60,472 nt of DNA from an uncultured Campylobacter sp. (GTDB taxonomy: Bacteria; Campylobacterota; Campylobacteria; Campylobacterales; Campylobacteraceae). The DNA lies in assembly GCF_938041645.1 (NCBI RefSeq), contig NZ_CALIST010000011.1:1-60472 (forward strand), written 5' to 3'. The notes below the pieces were generated by a model that saw only the letters and a program-made list of their open reading frames with translations, ran no database searches and was not told where the DNA came from. The translations under genes and the position numbers were made by a program. Numbering within the stretch: the stretch's first letter is position 1; every line of letters begins with the position of its first letter. Positions 35,258 through 44,154 of this stretch are shown here, in pieces.

Positions 35258-36396
35258 AACTTTCTCCTTTTAGAATTTCTATTTTTTAGGGTTATGTAAA
35301 ATCCGCAAATGCTTAAAAATAGGGGTGCAAGCCCCGCTAAAAACCATATAAGCTTCGTTATTGCGCCGTATGAGCCCGCATGGGCGCGACGAAAGCCGTC
35401 TTGAAGTTTGTCCGAAAAATCCGCATCGTTTATAAAGTCCGCTTTTAAAATTTCGCCTGCATCTGATATCGTGATACGGCTCGCGTAAGGGCTTTGCAGC
35501 GGGTTTTGCCCCGCCTCGAAGCCGTATACGGTAAAAGCGCCGCCCGGACAGAGCGGAAAGGCGATATAGGTGGAGCGAAATTCTTTAAATTTAACCGTTA
35601 TCCGCGCTAAAGCTTCATCTAGCGTCGCAAGATTTTGCACCGCTTTCATGCTTACCGCTCCGTTTGATGCCGCGACGGTGGAATTTCGCTCGGTCTTAAA
35701 ATTCTGCAAGACCGCGCCGCATGGATTTGCGAGCGGCTTGTAAGTTACCGCCCTTAGCTCCCACCATGCTCCGCTTATAGCTATAGCAAACATTACGGGA
35801 GTGCTCGCGACTCCGATTAGGCGGTGAGCGCCGCGCATAAAATATATGGCCCGATCTAGCCTCAGCGAGAATAAGTTTTGCCAAAATTTTTTGTAGATAA
35901 AAAAGCCGCTAATGCCGATAAGTAGCGCGCTAAGCCCCACTATACCTGCAAAAATTCTACCGCCGCGACCTAAAAACAGCTCCGCGTGCAGTTTGTTTAT
36001 CGCGCCGATAAAGCCATGAGCTCGCGGTATAGACGCGCCTTTTATCTCGCCGCTAAAGGCGTCCAGGTAAATTAGGGCTTGCTTTTGTAGCTTCTGCGAG
36101 GAAAGTCTGATTTTATCGGTCTTTAAAGGATCTTGCGCGATGCTCCAGCCCATGATCGCGTACTCTTTAAATTTGGATTTTATCTCGGATTGCAAAGCGC
36201 TGAATTTCATTCTAATGGGGAATTTCGCCACGCTTTCTTGGGTCCTAAACACCTTGTCTTTCAGCAAAGCTTCATCGATCCGCTCCGCATAGACTAAGAC
36301 CGAGCCGCTTGCGGATACGATTATAAGGGGTATGCAAAATATCAAAGATAGCCACAAATGAAATTTGCGCGAGATTTTGTGAAAGGATTTAGACAA
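35254..36396 (-). CDS. PepSY-associated TM protein (PiuB/FsrB-like), partner of the siderophore receptor
   Basis: The 380-residue inner-membrane protein has four main helices: near residues 15-35, 155-180, 190-215 and 345-370. PepSY-type periplasmic loops lie between them (IYLDAFSGEIKGA). It has conserved His in HKISRKFHLWLS and KLHAELFLGRGGR. Such proteins accompany siderophore receptors and are thought to reduce ferric siderophores. The start is a TTG after AAAGGAAAATT. It overlaps the receptor gene by four bases. A second protein of this family lies at 49646. Confidence 0.88.
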   Translation of the reverse strand: MSKSFHKISRKFHLWLSLIFCIPLIIVSASGSVLVYAERIDEALLKDKVFRTQESVAKFPIRMKFSALQSEIKSKFKEYAIMGWSIAQDPLKTDKIRLSSQKLQKQALIYLDAFSGEIKGASIPRAHGFIGAINKLHAELFLGRGGRIFAGIVGLSALLIGISGFFIYKKFWQNLFSLRLDRAIYFMRGAHRLIGVASTPVMFAIAISGAWWELRAVTYKPLANPCGAVLQNFKTERNSTVAASNGAVSMKAVQNLATLDEALARITVKFKEFRSTYIAFPLCPGGAFTVYGFEAGQNPLQSPYASRITISDAGEILKADFINDADFSDKLQDGFRRAHAGSYGAITKLIWFLAGLAPLFLSICGFYITLKNRNSKRRKL

Positions 36397-36410
36397 AATT
36401 TTCCTTTTTT

Positions 36411-36430
36411 TGAAAATTATTTTAATTAAA
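36411..36430 (-). promoter_or_regulatory. Possible Fur-type site upstream of the PepSY-receptor operon
   Basis: TGAAAATTATTTTAATTAAA lies 15 bases before the TTG start. It is a loose AT-rich match to a Fur box, much weaker than the site at 49555. The assignment leans on the genes' expected iron regulation. Confidence 0.3.
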
Positions 36431-36633
36431 GCGGCGTGATTTTAGTGAAAATTGTATTAAAGCATCTTGAAAGTCGTTATAATTTTATAGCTAAAATTTT
36501 ACGGCGTAAAATTTGCTTGAATGATTTATCTATAGAAATTTTTAAAAGCTATTTTAAAATTTTAAGAGCCGAGCGAATATTAAAATTTTCGCGCACAGGA
36601 GAGTTTAAATTTAAAGCAAATTTCGGATTTTAA

Positions 36634-36780
36634 AATTTCAATATCACGCAGGGTCGTGTTTGGGTTGCAGGCGTGGACGATCAACAACTCAAGTGGCTTG
36701 CAAATTCCGCACTCGCCAAAAAAACTCTGCGTTACAGCGATTTAAATCTTTTATCGCGAAATTTGCAATTACGCGATTAA
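36634..36780 (+). pseudogene. Possible C-terminal gene remnant
   Basis: A frame without a start codon runs after a stop to TAA at 36778-36780. It reads protein-like sequence (GRVWVAGVDDQQLKWLANSA). The upstream part is RAATTY-rich non-coding DNA. I do not recognise the family. It could be chance. The rest of 36397-36776 shows no gene. Confidence 0.25.
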
Positions 36781-37139
36781 AAGAATTTACCGATAAGCGC
36801 ATATCCCCACAGCGCGGCGTTGAGAAATAGGCTCATCATCACGGCGGTGCTTGCGGTGTCTTTGGCGCCCTTGGCTAGCGGGTGGATTTCGCTCGTGGCA
36901 AGATCGACCGCACGCTCGACGGCGGAGTTTATGCACTCGGTTGTGAGCGTAAAGACCGCGCCGAAGATCAAAAATAGATTTAGCACCGCGCCGAAATTCC
37001 AAAAAAATAGCGACAGCAGAAGCGGCACGAACACGCAAAGCTCGAGTCTAAAGCTACGCTCGCTGCGCAGCATCTCGGCAAGACCCGCCATCGCGTAGCC
37101 CCAGTTGGCAAAAAATCGGTATTTGGGCTGATTGCGCAT
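36777..37139 (-). CDS. dgkA: Diacylglycerol kinase
   Basis: DgkA is a small trimeric inner-membrane enzyme that phosphorylates diacylglycerol and recycles lipid released during envelope synthesis. The 120-residue protein has three helices and the active-site signatures TECINSAVERAVDL and LAKGAKDTASTAV. AAAGGAAAATT precedes the ATG. It diverges from the exonuclease III gene. Confidence 0.95.
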   Translation of the reverse strand: MRNQPKYRFFANWGYAMAGLAEMLRSERSFRLELCVFVPLLLSLFFWNFGAVLNLFLIFGAVFTLTTECINSAVERAVDLATSEIHPLAKGAKDTASTAVMMSLFLNAALWGYALIGKFF

Positions 37140-37206
37140 AATTTTCCTTTAAATTTAGTCAAAATTTCGTATAATCATACCAAAATTTTTGCGCCAAAGG
37201 CTAAAT

Positions 37207-37965
37207 TTGAAACTGATTAGTTGGAATGTAAACGGACTGCGCGCAGTGCTCGGCAAAGACGGCTTTGCGTGGCTTGCGGAGCAAAACCCCGATTTTTTGG
37301 GCTTGCAAGAGATCAAGGTGAGCGAAAAGGACGCTCCGAAAGGGCTTTACGAGCTCGGATTTTCTCAGATCGATCTAAATTCCGCCGCTCGCGCGGGATA
37401 TTCGGGCGTGGCAAGCCTAGCTAAATTTAAAAGCGAGACGAGCAAGGCGCTGTTTTTCCCAGACGACGAAGGACGCGTGCTGCAACACCGCTTCGGCGAT
37501 GTCGTGCTTTTTAATATCTACTTTCCTAACGGCCAAAAAGACGAGGCGCGGCTAGCCTATAAGATGGAATTTTACGCAAAATTCCTAGCCTACGCGCGCA
37601 GCCTCGCGGAGCAGGGGCTCGGGGTGATATTTTGCGGCGACGTAAATACCGCGCACCGAGAGATCGATCTTGCAAACCCCAAAGCAAACTCCAAAACCTC
37701 GGGCTTTTTGCCGATCGAGCGGGCGTGGCTCGATGAGGTGGAGGCGGCGGGCTTCGTGGACACTTTCCGTGCCGTGCATGGCGAGCTGCGGGACGCCTAC
37801 TCGTGGTGGAGCTACCGCTTTAACGCGCGCGCCAAAAACGTCGGCTGGCGGATCGATTATTTTTTCATCTCGGCAAATTTGCGCTCGCGGCTAAAGGATG
37901 CTTTCATCCTAAGCGACGTGATGGGCAGCGACCACTGCCCCGTGGGCATCGAGATCGAAATTTAG
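37207..37965 (+). CDS. xth: Exodeoxyribonuclease III (AP endonuclease)
   Basis: This enzyme cleaves DNA at abasic sites and removes 3' blocks in base-excision repair. The 252-residue protein starts MKLISWNVNGLRAVL. It has the metal-binding Glu in LGLQEIKV, CGDVNTAH, WRIDYFFIS and the terminal SDHCPVGIEI. The start codon is TTG at 37207, set by AAAGG six bases upstream and by the family's invariant N-terminus; the open frame extends six codons further. It is distinct from the shorter eukaryote-like ExoA only in detail, so the symbol is approximate. Confidence 0.93.
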   Translation: MKLISWNVNGLRAVLGKDGFAWLAEQNPDFLGLQEIKVSEKDAPKGLYELGFSQIDLNSAARAGYSGVASLAKFKSETSKALFFPDDEGRVLQHRFGDVVLFNIYFPNGQKDEARLAYKMEFYAKFLAYARSLAEQGLGVIFCGDVNTAHREIDLANPKANSKTSGFLPIERAWLDEVEAAGFVDTFRAVHGELRDAYSWWSYRFNARAKNVGWRIDYFFISANLRSRLKDAFILSDVMGSDHCPVGIEIEI

Positions 37966-38103
37966 CCGGGGCAACTTTCACGCCTGCAAGCTTTGATCTT
38001 GCGCGACTGGCGGATAAGGTGCGCGTAGCAGCGGCTAATGCGCAGATTTAAAGAGGCGGTGCGTAAAAGCTGCGCGATAAAATTTTAAATTTAAGGAGAG
38101 AAA

Positions 38104-39750
38104 ATGTTGAGCGATATCGAAATAGCAAATGCGGCGAAGCCGGATAAAATTTCAAACGTTGCGAAAAATTTGGGGCTTAGCGAGGATGAGATCGAACTGT
38201 ACGGCCACTACAAAGCCAAGCTAAACATCAAGCCGCGATCGCGCGCTTCGAAGCTTATTTTGGTCACGGCGACCAATCCGACGCCGTTTGGCGAGGGCAA
38301 GACGACGACCTCCATCGGTCTAGCCGACGCGCTAAAGCGTCTAGGCAAAAGCGTCTGCCTTGCGCTGCGTGAGCCGTCGCTGGGACCGGTTTTTGGTATC
38401 AAAGGCGGCGCCGCGGGCGGCGGGTATTCGCAACTGGTGCCGATGGATGATCTAAATTTGCATTTTAACGGCGATTTTCACGCGATCACCTCCGCGAACA
38501 ACCTCATTTCGGCGGTCATCGACAACTCGCTGTATCAAGAAAACCCGCTAAAGATCGATAAAATTTTATGGAAGCGCTGCATGGATATGAATGATCGCGC
38601 GCTGCGCCACATCACCGTTGGACAGGGCGGGCGCACCGACGGAGTGCAGCGCGAGGACGGCTTTAATATCACCGCAGCTAGCGAGATAATGGCGGTTCTG
38701 TGCCTCTCGAACGATCTTGCCGAGCTTAAGGAAAACATCGCAAACATAATGGTCGCCTACGATACGCAAGGAGAGCCGATATACGTGCGCGATCTGGGCT
38801 GCGCGGACGCCGTGGCGATCCTGCTAAAAGACGCGATGAAGCCAAATCTCATCCAGAGCCTTGAGCACACGCCCGCGCTTGTGCACGGAGGACCCTTCGC
38901 AAATATCGCGCACGGCTGCAACTCCATAATGGCGAGCAAGCTAGCTCTAAGTCTTGCCGATTACGCCGTGACGGAGGCTGGCTTCGGAAGCGAGCTCGGG
39001 GCTGAAAAATTTATCGACATCAAGTGCCGCCGCGCCGGCATCGCTCCGGACGCTGCCGTGCTAGTTAGCACGATCCGCTCGCTTAAATACAACGGCGGCG
39101 CGGATAAAGAAAGTATCGCGAGCCCTGATCTTGCCGCGCTTCAAAGAGGCATCGTAAATTTAGGCGGGCATATTGAAATTTTACAAAACTTTGGGCTAAA
39201 TCCGGTCGTGGCGCTTAATCGCTTCAGCTTCGATAGCGACGAGGAGATCGCTTTCGTGCGCGAGTATTGCAAGCAGCGCGGCGTGCAGATGGCGATTTGC
39301 GAAAATTTCGCCAAAGGCGGCGAGGGCGCGCTTGAGCTAGCCCGTCTCGTAGTAGATGAGTGCGAGCGTGCTAAGGAGCTTAAATTCGCCTACGAGCTTA
39401 GCGACGATACGGCGAGCAAGATCGAAAAGATCGCTACTAAAATTTACGGCGCGAGCGAGGTCGTTTTCGAGCCGGAAGCGCAAAAGGCGCTGCAGCATAT
39501 CAAGGCCTTGGGGCTTGAGCGGCTAAACGTCTGCATCGCCAAGACGCAATATAGCTTCAGCGACGATGCCAAGGCGCTTGGGCGTGCGCGCGGCTTTAAG
39601 CTTAGCGTCAAGGATCTTCAGATCCGCACGGGAGCGGGCTTCATCGTCGCCGTCTGCGGCAAGATAATGCTGATGCCGGGGCTGCCGAAGGTTCCTAACG
39701 CGCTAAATATGAAGATCACGGATGGGGGCGTCATAAGCGGTCTGGCGTGA
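38104..39750 (+). CDS. fhs: Formate-tetrahydrofolate ligase
   Basis: Fhs makes 10-formyl-tetrahydrofolate from formate, ATP and THF and feeds one-carbon units to purine and fMet synthesis. The 548-residue protein carries the P-loop TPFGEGKTTTSIGLADAL and the THF-site regions LREPSLGPVFGIKGGAAGGG and GFGSELGAEKF. Both the length and the order match the family. AAGGAGAGAAA precedes the ATG. It stands alone, with non-coding DNA on both sides. Confidence 0.96.
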   Translation: MLSDIEIANAAKPDKISNVAKNLGLSEDEIELYGHYKAKLNIKPRSRASKLILVTATNPTPFGEGKTTTSIGLADALKRLGKSVCLALREPSLGPVFGIKGGAAGGGYSQLVPMDDLNLHFNGDFHAITSANNLISAVIDNSLYQENPLKIDKILWKRCMDMNDRALRHITVGQGGRTDGVQREDGFNITAASEIMAVLCLSNDLAELKENIANIMVAYDTQGEPIYVRDLGCADAVAILLKDAMKPNLIQSLEHTPALVHGGPFANIAHGCNSIMASKLALSLADYAVTEAGFGSELGAEKFIDIKCRRAGIAPDAAVLVSTIRSLKYNGGADKESIASPDLAALQRGIVNLGGHIEILQNFGLNPVVALNRFSFDSDEEIAFVREYCKQRGVQMAICENFAKGGEGALELARLVVDECERAKELKFAYELSDDTASKIEKIATKIYGASEVVFEPEAQKALQHIKALGLERLNVCIAKTQYSFSDDAKALGRARGFKLSVKDLQIRTGAGFIVAVCGKIMLMPGLPKVPNALNMKITDGGVISGLA

Positions 39751-39941
39751 AATTTTATTTTCTGCGCTCAAAACCAAAGCCTAAAATTCCGTGCTTGGGC
39801 GGTAAAATTTAGCTGCGGGCTTTGGCGGCGATAAATTTTGCTTGCAGGTTGCGGCGAGTTTATCACGCCCCGGTTTTAGTGCATCATAATTTTGCCATGC
39901 TTGGGTTTTATTGCGCTAGGCTTTAGCCAGTTGAATTTTGA

Positions 39942-39995
39942 TTATTCGGGTTATTCGGGTTATTCGGGTTATTCGGGTTATTCGGGTTATTCGGG
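39942..39995 (+). repeat. Six perfect copies of TTATTCGGG (9 bp)
   Basis: Six identical nonamers stand head to tail, preceded by GATTA. As a perfect array it must be young and is likely to vary in copy number between strains. If translated it would give Tyr-Ser-Gly repeats, but no start with a ribosome binding site is seen. Confidence 0.95.
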
Positions 39996-40200
39996 TTTCG
40001 ACGCGCCGAGCTCGGCCTGCAAAATTTCATTAAATTTCACGCAAGATCTACGCAGAATTCGGCGCGAAACCCGTGCAAGTTTAGCATTTGAAATTTCGCT
40101 CGCAAAATTCCGCGTAAAAACCGAGCGCAAGATCTTAAACCGAACCGCCCGCGAGCTTGCGAGCTCATCGCGGTGAGATTAAAATTTCATGCCGCATAAG

Positions 40201-40234
40201 CTCGCCGTGAAATTCAAAATTTCACGCGGCCGCG
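40201..40234. repeat. Palindromic element, copy 1
   Basis: CTCGCCGTGAAAT, a 3-4 base loop and ATTTCACG followed by CGGCCGCG. CGTGAAAT pairs with ATTTCACG to form a hairpin. The second copy at 40791-40824 matches at 32 of 34 bases, and both are preceded by ATTTCATG. Confidence 0.7.
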
Positions 40235-40790
40235 CACAGTGTCATGTGTCACTACGAGATTCTAAATTTCATGTCGAGCGCACCGTGAAATTAATCCGTC
40301 GGTCGCGCAGCAGATCGCCGCACGATCTAAAATTCGCGCTTGCGCCGCGACATGCACCGCCGTGAGTTAAATTATGCGACAGGCGAGCTAAATTTTACGC
40401 TCGTGCGATCAGTCATGTTGGCGGAGGTTTGCGGCGCCCATATTAAATTTAACGCACCGCCGTGCAGCGCCTGCAGTGGGCGCGGATGTGTCTGATCTGC
40501 TCTGCTTGCAAAGGCGCAGGCGGCTATAACTGCGCGGTAACAGGATTAAATTTTACGAGCTGACGCAACGCAGTATGAAATTCCGCGTTGCGTCGGTCGC
40601 TGCGAACAGAATTTGTGCGATAATATGTCGGCTATGCGCTTGTAAATTAAATTGTACTCCACGCACCCGTCGCCTGATTGTCGCGCGGAATTGAAATTTG
40701 CGCGCTGCTACTTGTCATAAATTTAGATCGCTGCACGTCGCGCCATAGCTGTCGTAAAATTTTAAATTTCATGCTGTGCGTACGTACGAG

Positions 40791-40824
40791 CTCGCCGTGA
40801 AATCTAAAATTTCACGCGGCCGCG
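40791..40824. repeat. Palindromic element, copy 2
   Basis: It is the same hairpin as at 40201-40234 with two adjacent base changes in the loop, 590 bases downstream and in the same orientation. Confidence 0.7.
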
Positions 40825-41224
40825 AAATTTGCTGTGCGTTATGCCGTATCGCGCATCATCGCGAGCCAAATTATGCGCTGCTGCGGAATTAAAGTCTTGC
40901 ATACCCGCTGCTACCGCTCGGGCGCCGTATGCCTCGCGGCTCCGTTTTGCGATCCGTTCGTGCCGTATTTGTTGCGGCAGTTATGTACGTCGCCGCGCCG
41001 CAGTGCGAGATTCCGCGTCGAGCTATATTTTAGAGTTTTGATTTGCAGCGAGATTTTACGGCGCGCAATGGCGCTAAATTCCATCCTGCGTGAGATTTTG
41101 GAATTTTAAAATTCCCTTCCGCGGTATAGTTATATGAAATGCTAAAATTTGCAGGATTTTAATAAAGAAATTTTAAAATTTATGCGGCGCGGCTTTGTGG
41201 CGCGCCCGCAAGAAAGGAGCGATC

Positions 41225-43858
41225 ATGGACAAGCTGGATAAAGAGGAGCTTGCAGAGGCGTTTGTCGCTAGGCTCAAAGCACTAGCGCGTAGCGGAGGCG
41301 CCGATCTGCGCGAGCTTGATCGTGAGTTTTACGGATTTAGCGTGAGGCTTGGCGTGCGATATGACTTTGCCGGCAAGTTTAGCGTCTCGCAGATAAGTGG
41401 CGGCGAGCGCGCTCAGCTGCATTTCGCTGACGTCGCGCAGTTCGAAGCTCATGCGCGCGAGTGCCTGCGCGCGGCAAGCGCAGATGCGGAGCTAAGCGAG
41501 GCCTTTATGCTACGCCTGCGTGCAGATCCCCAAAAAGCCGCTACGAATGCGGATCAGATCATAAAATTTCACGATTTTAAGCCCTTTAGCGTTCAGCTGC
41601 GTTGCGAGCATTGCGGCGGATCGGGCAGGAGACGCTGCAAAGCCTGCGAAGGCGTAGGCAAGACGCCGTGCGCTAACTGCGGCGGACGCGGGCGCTTGAT
41701 CTGCCCCACTTGCAAGGGCGCCGGTGGCTATAGCCGTGCGGCATTAAGCTCTACGGACGCTCATGCGCGCGGCCTTTCTGGAGGCGATTCTGCAGGCTCT
41801 GCGTCAAATTCTATGGGCTATCGCTTCATTCCCTGCGCTAGCTGCGGCGGTAGCGGCTCGCGCATTTGTCCCGCTTGCGGCGGCGCAGGCAGATTGCGCT
41901 GCGAAAAGTGCGGCGGCGCGGGTGATTTTCGCTGCGAGCACTGCGATGGGCGCGGGTATTTCACTCGCACCGGCAAAGTATCCGTTTATGCTCGCCCGAG
42001 CGTCAGCATAGGCGCTAGCTCGCAGGTTTTCGGTCGCGAGCTGCTGGAGTTTTTATGCAGCAAGGGCGTAGGTTTTGCAGCACGCAGACTTTTGTTCCGT
42101 CTAAGCTCGCTGCGAGCGGTGCAGGGCGGCTGTGAAGCGGTATTTAGCGCGGAGGATGATTTTTTGCGCTTGAGTTTTGCCGTCTGCGGCAAGGCTTACG
42201 ATGCGGCGTGCTTCGGCGGCGTGACATTCGTAAGGCCCAGCTTTTTTGACGAAGTTTTTGCGCCGGAGCTTGCGGCGGTGCGCAGCGCATCCGCTAGGCT
42301 AGGGCGGGACGATGCGCAAAGCCTTTTTGCGCTATTTCGCGCGAAGCCTGCGCTGGATGCGGCGATGCGCCTAGCTAGTGCTAAGCTGCGCGGCGAGACG
42401 CTAAATCTCGAGCAGTTGCGCGGCTCGGATGGACATTTTAACTTTGCAAATTCTGCCTGCAGCGCGGCTGATCGCGACGCTTTGAGCCTTGCAAAAGGCG
42501 CTTCTCGCAAAGAAAATCTCGAGGGTGGCGCGAGCGTAAAATTTGCGGGCATGAAATTCGCGAGCGCTTCGGCGAATTCTATGGGCGCGGAAGATAATCG
42601 CCTGGGGTTGCGCGGAGAGCTTGGCAGGTTTACAGGCGCCGTGGGGGGCGGCATAAAATTTGCAGGGGCGGATCTTTCGGGAGAGAATTCTGCCAGCGAT
42701 TTTGAGGCTAGGCAGCAAAGCGACGAAGCTCGCGCGCAAAATGGACCTAATTTTGCCGGCTCGCAAGAGGGCTTAGGCGGCACTTCTGATCGCGCCGCGG
42801 AGGGTCTTTACGAATTACGCGGCGAGCGAGATTACCGAGATTTAAGTGTCTTAAATGCTCAAAATTCCACAAATTCCATAGACTCCGCCGCAATAAATTC
42901 CGTAAATTCCAAAAATCTTGCCGCTGCAAAATTTAAAAATCACGCGAATACGCAAAGCCCTGCCGCGTCAAATTCTAAAATTTCGCCCTTTGCACGATTA
43001 AAGAAATTATTTTTCCCGCGTTCTTTACGCGAGGATTGCGCGCAGAGTTTCGCCACAGCGATTATGCGCGTTTGTGAGGGCTTTATTTCGCAGCAATGCG
43101 CTCGCGATTTGGGCAGCGCGATGGCTGGGGCACTTGGCGTGCTAAGTCCACGCTATGACCGCGTAGTGTGGTACGTAGGCGGAGGCGCGCTCATCGCAGC
43201 GGCTACACTAGCGTGCGAGGGCTGCTTCGAGATGATCTTTGCGGAGCATTATTTTTGGGCACTTGCATGTGGCGTGGCAATCGCTGCTGTGGGGCTGTTA
43301 GGCGGAGGAGTGCTGTGGCTGGCAAGCGCAGTGCGGTGCGCCGTAAAAGCTCGTAAAATTCCGCGAGAGTATCGCTGCGGCAGAGGCGGCGCGGCGTTTG
43401 TTCGCTTTTGCAAAGCTCTGCTCTGCGCCGTTTTGGCTAGTGCAATCTACGGAGGCGCGGCAAATACGGGCTACGTGCTAAAAACCGGCGCAGCAGGGCT
43501 GCTGCGAGGGTGGATGCCTACATTTTTTGAGGACGAAAATTCTACTTCCGCGAGTGATGGCGTAAATTCTGTAGACGAAAATTCTACGAGTGCAAGCTCT
43601 AACGGCTCTGAAAGCCCTGCTTCAAATTCCGCTTCCGGGGCTACTAAGGATTCCGCTGCGATGCAAAAGGATAAAATTTTATATATCCAAAAAAGCATCG
43701 GAGCCAAGCAGGATGGGATTTTCGGCGCGCGCACGCTAAAAAAGGCGAGGGAGGTTTTGGATCAAAACCTAAGCGGCGTCGATGAAATTTACGAGGCTCT
43801 AAAAAGCAAAGAGCGGGCGAGAACGAACCCGAACTCTAGCAATCAAACTGCGCCTTAA
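41225..43858 (+). CDS. Large chimeric protein: DnaJ-type CxxCxGxG zinc ribbons, low-complexity linker, membrane helices and peptidoglycan-binding-like tail
   Basis: The function is unknown. I use the ATG at 41225 (AAGGAGCGATC upstream), giving 877 residues. Residues about 127-166 and 204-244 each hold four DnaJ-like motifs (CEHCGGSG, CKACEGVG, CANCGGRG, CPTCKGAG; CASCGGSG, CPACGGAG, CEKCGGAG, CEHCDGRG), so eight zinc-ligand motifs in two blocks. There is no J domain. A Ser/Asn/Ala-rich linker with FAN/NSxN words covers about 410-600. Hydrophobic helices lie near 655-720 and 745-770. The end (YIQKSIGAKQDGIFGARTLKKA) resembles a peptidoglycan-binding domain. Confidence 0.75.
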   Translation: MDKLDKEELAEAFVARLKALARSGGADLRELDREFYGFSVRLGVRYDFAGKFSVSQISGGERAQLHFADVAQFEAHARECLRAASADAELSEAFMLRLRADPQKAATNADQIIKFHDFKPFSVQLRCEHCGGSGRRRCKACEGVGKTPCANCGGRGRLICPTCKGAGGYSRAALSSTDAHARGLSGGDSAGSASNSMGYRFIPCASCGGSGSRICPACGGAGRLRCEKCGGAGDFRCEHCDGRGYFTRTGKVSVYARPSVSIGASSQVFGRELLEFLCSKGVGFAARRLLFRLSSLRAVQGGCEAVFSAEDDFLRLSFAVCGKAYDAACFGGVTFVRPSFFDEVFAPELAAVRSASARLGRDDAQSLFALFRAKPALDAAMRLASAKLRGETLNLEQLRGSDGHFNFANSACSAADRDALSLAKGASRKENLEGGASVKFAGMKFASASANSMGAEDNRLGLRGELGRFTGAVGGGIKFAGADLSGENSASDFEARQQSDEARAQNGPNFAGSQEGLGGTSDRAAEGLYELRGERDYRDLSVLNAQNSTNSIDSAAINSVNSKNLAAAKFKNHANTQSPAASNSKISPFARLKKLFFPRSLREDCAQSFATAIMRVCEGFISQQCARDLGSAMAGALGVLSPRYDRVVWYVGGGALIAAATLACEGCFEMIFAEHYFWALACGVAIAAVGLLGGGVLWLASAVRCAVKARKIPREYRCGRGGAAFVRFCKALLCAVLASAIYGGAANTGYVLKTGAAGLLRGWMPTFFEDENSTSASDGVNSVDENSTSASSNGSESPASNSASGATKDSAAMQKDKILYIQKSIGAKQDGIFGARTLKKAREVLDQNLSGVDEIYEALKSKERARTNPNSSNQTAP

Positions 43859-44013
43859 TGGTTTTCATGCGCGTAAAAGCGGTCAAGCTGCGGGTGATTT
43901 TTGTAGCCTTTAGTTAGCCCCGCCAGCACGTTTTTGGCTAGCAGCGCCTCTCGCCAAAGTGCGACTAGCCCCTTTGCATCGAGATATTTAAAACTTATCG
44001 TCCAAAGTCTCAT
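43855..44013 (-). pseudogene. Truncated pyrimidine-dimer DNA glycosylase family protein (N-terminal 52 residues)
   Basis: MRLWTISFKYLDAKGLVALW and KGYKNHPQLDRFYAHE match the start of the PF03013-like family (T4 endonuclease V relatives) as I remember it. Full members are clearly longer; here a TAA follows HENH after 52 residues. The stop codon overlaps that of the zinc-ribbon gene, so the downstream part was lost. No good ribosome binding site is evident. It is probably a decayed gene, although a short functional protein cannot be excluded. Confidence 0.6.
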
Positions 44014-44154
44014 TTTCGCCTTTCGTTAAATTTCGTCGTCAAATTCGGCGCGCTTTGCGCCACAGCCTGAGCGGCGATAAATTTGCGCCTTAAATTTGGC
44101 CGCGCCCTAGATTAGAGGCTAAATTTTATCTCGCACACCTTTGAGCTTGCCTGC

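Larger units (their letters stand above)
39751..41224. other. 1.5-kb non-coding repeat-rich spacer
   Basis: No convincing gene is seen. It holds a 9-bp tandem repeat (39942-39995), a duplicated palindromic element (40201-40234 and 40791-40824) and many RAATTY words. Short open frames such as those at 39892-40176 and 40829-41109 have no ribosome binding site and no protein character. Confidence 0.6.

Noticed and set aside
36436..36633. 65-codon gene after the PepSY start region
   Set aside because: Composed of RAATTY-encoded Lys/Phe/Ile words, no start signal and no protein features.
39942..39995. CRISPR array
   Set aside because: The 9-bp units are head to tail without spacers; no cas gene is in the window.
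39892..40176. Secreted Tyr-Ser-Gly repeat protein
   Set aside because: No ribosome binding site, and outside the repeat the frame encodes RAATTY-derived sequence only.
42747..42929. Minus-strand and other-frame genes inside the zinc-ribbon gene
   Set aside because: Shadows of a high-GC coding frame; the main frame has consistent CxxCxGxG motifs and a good start.
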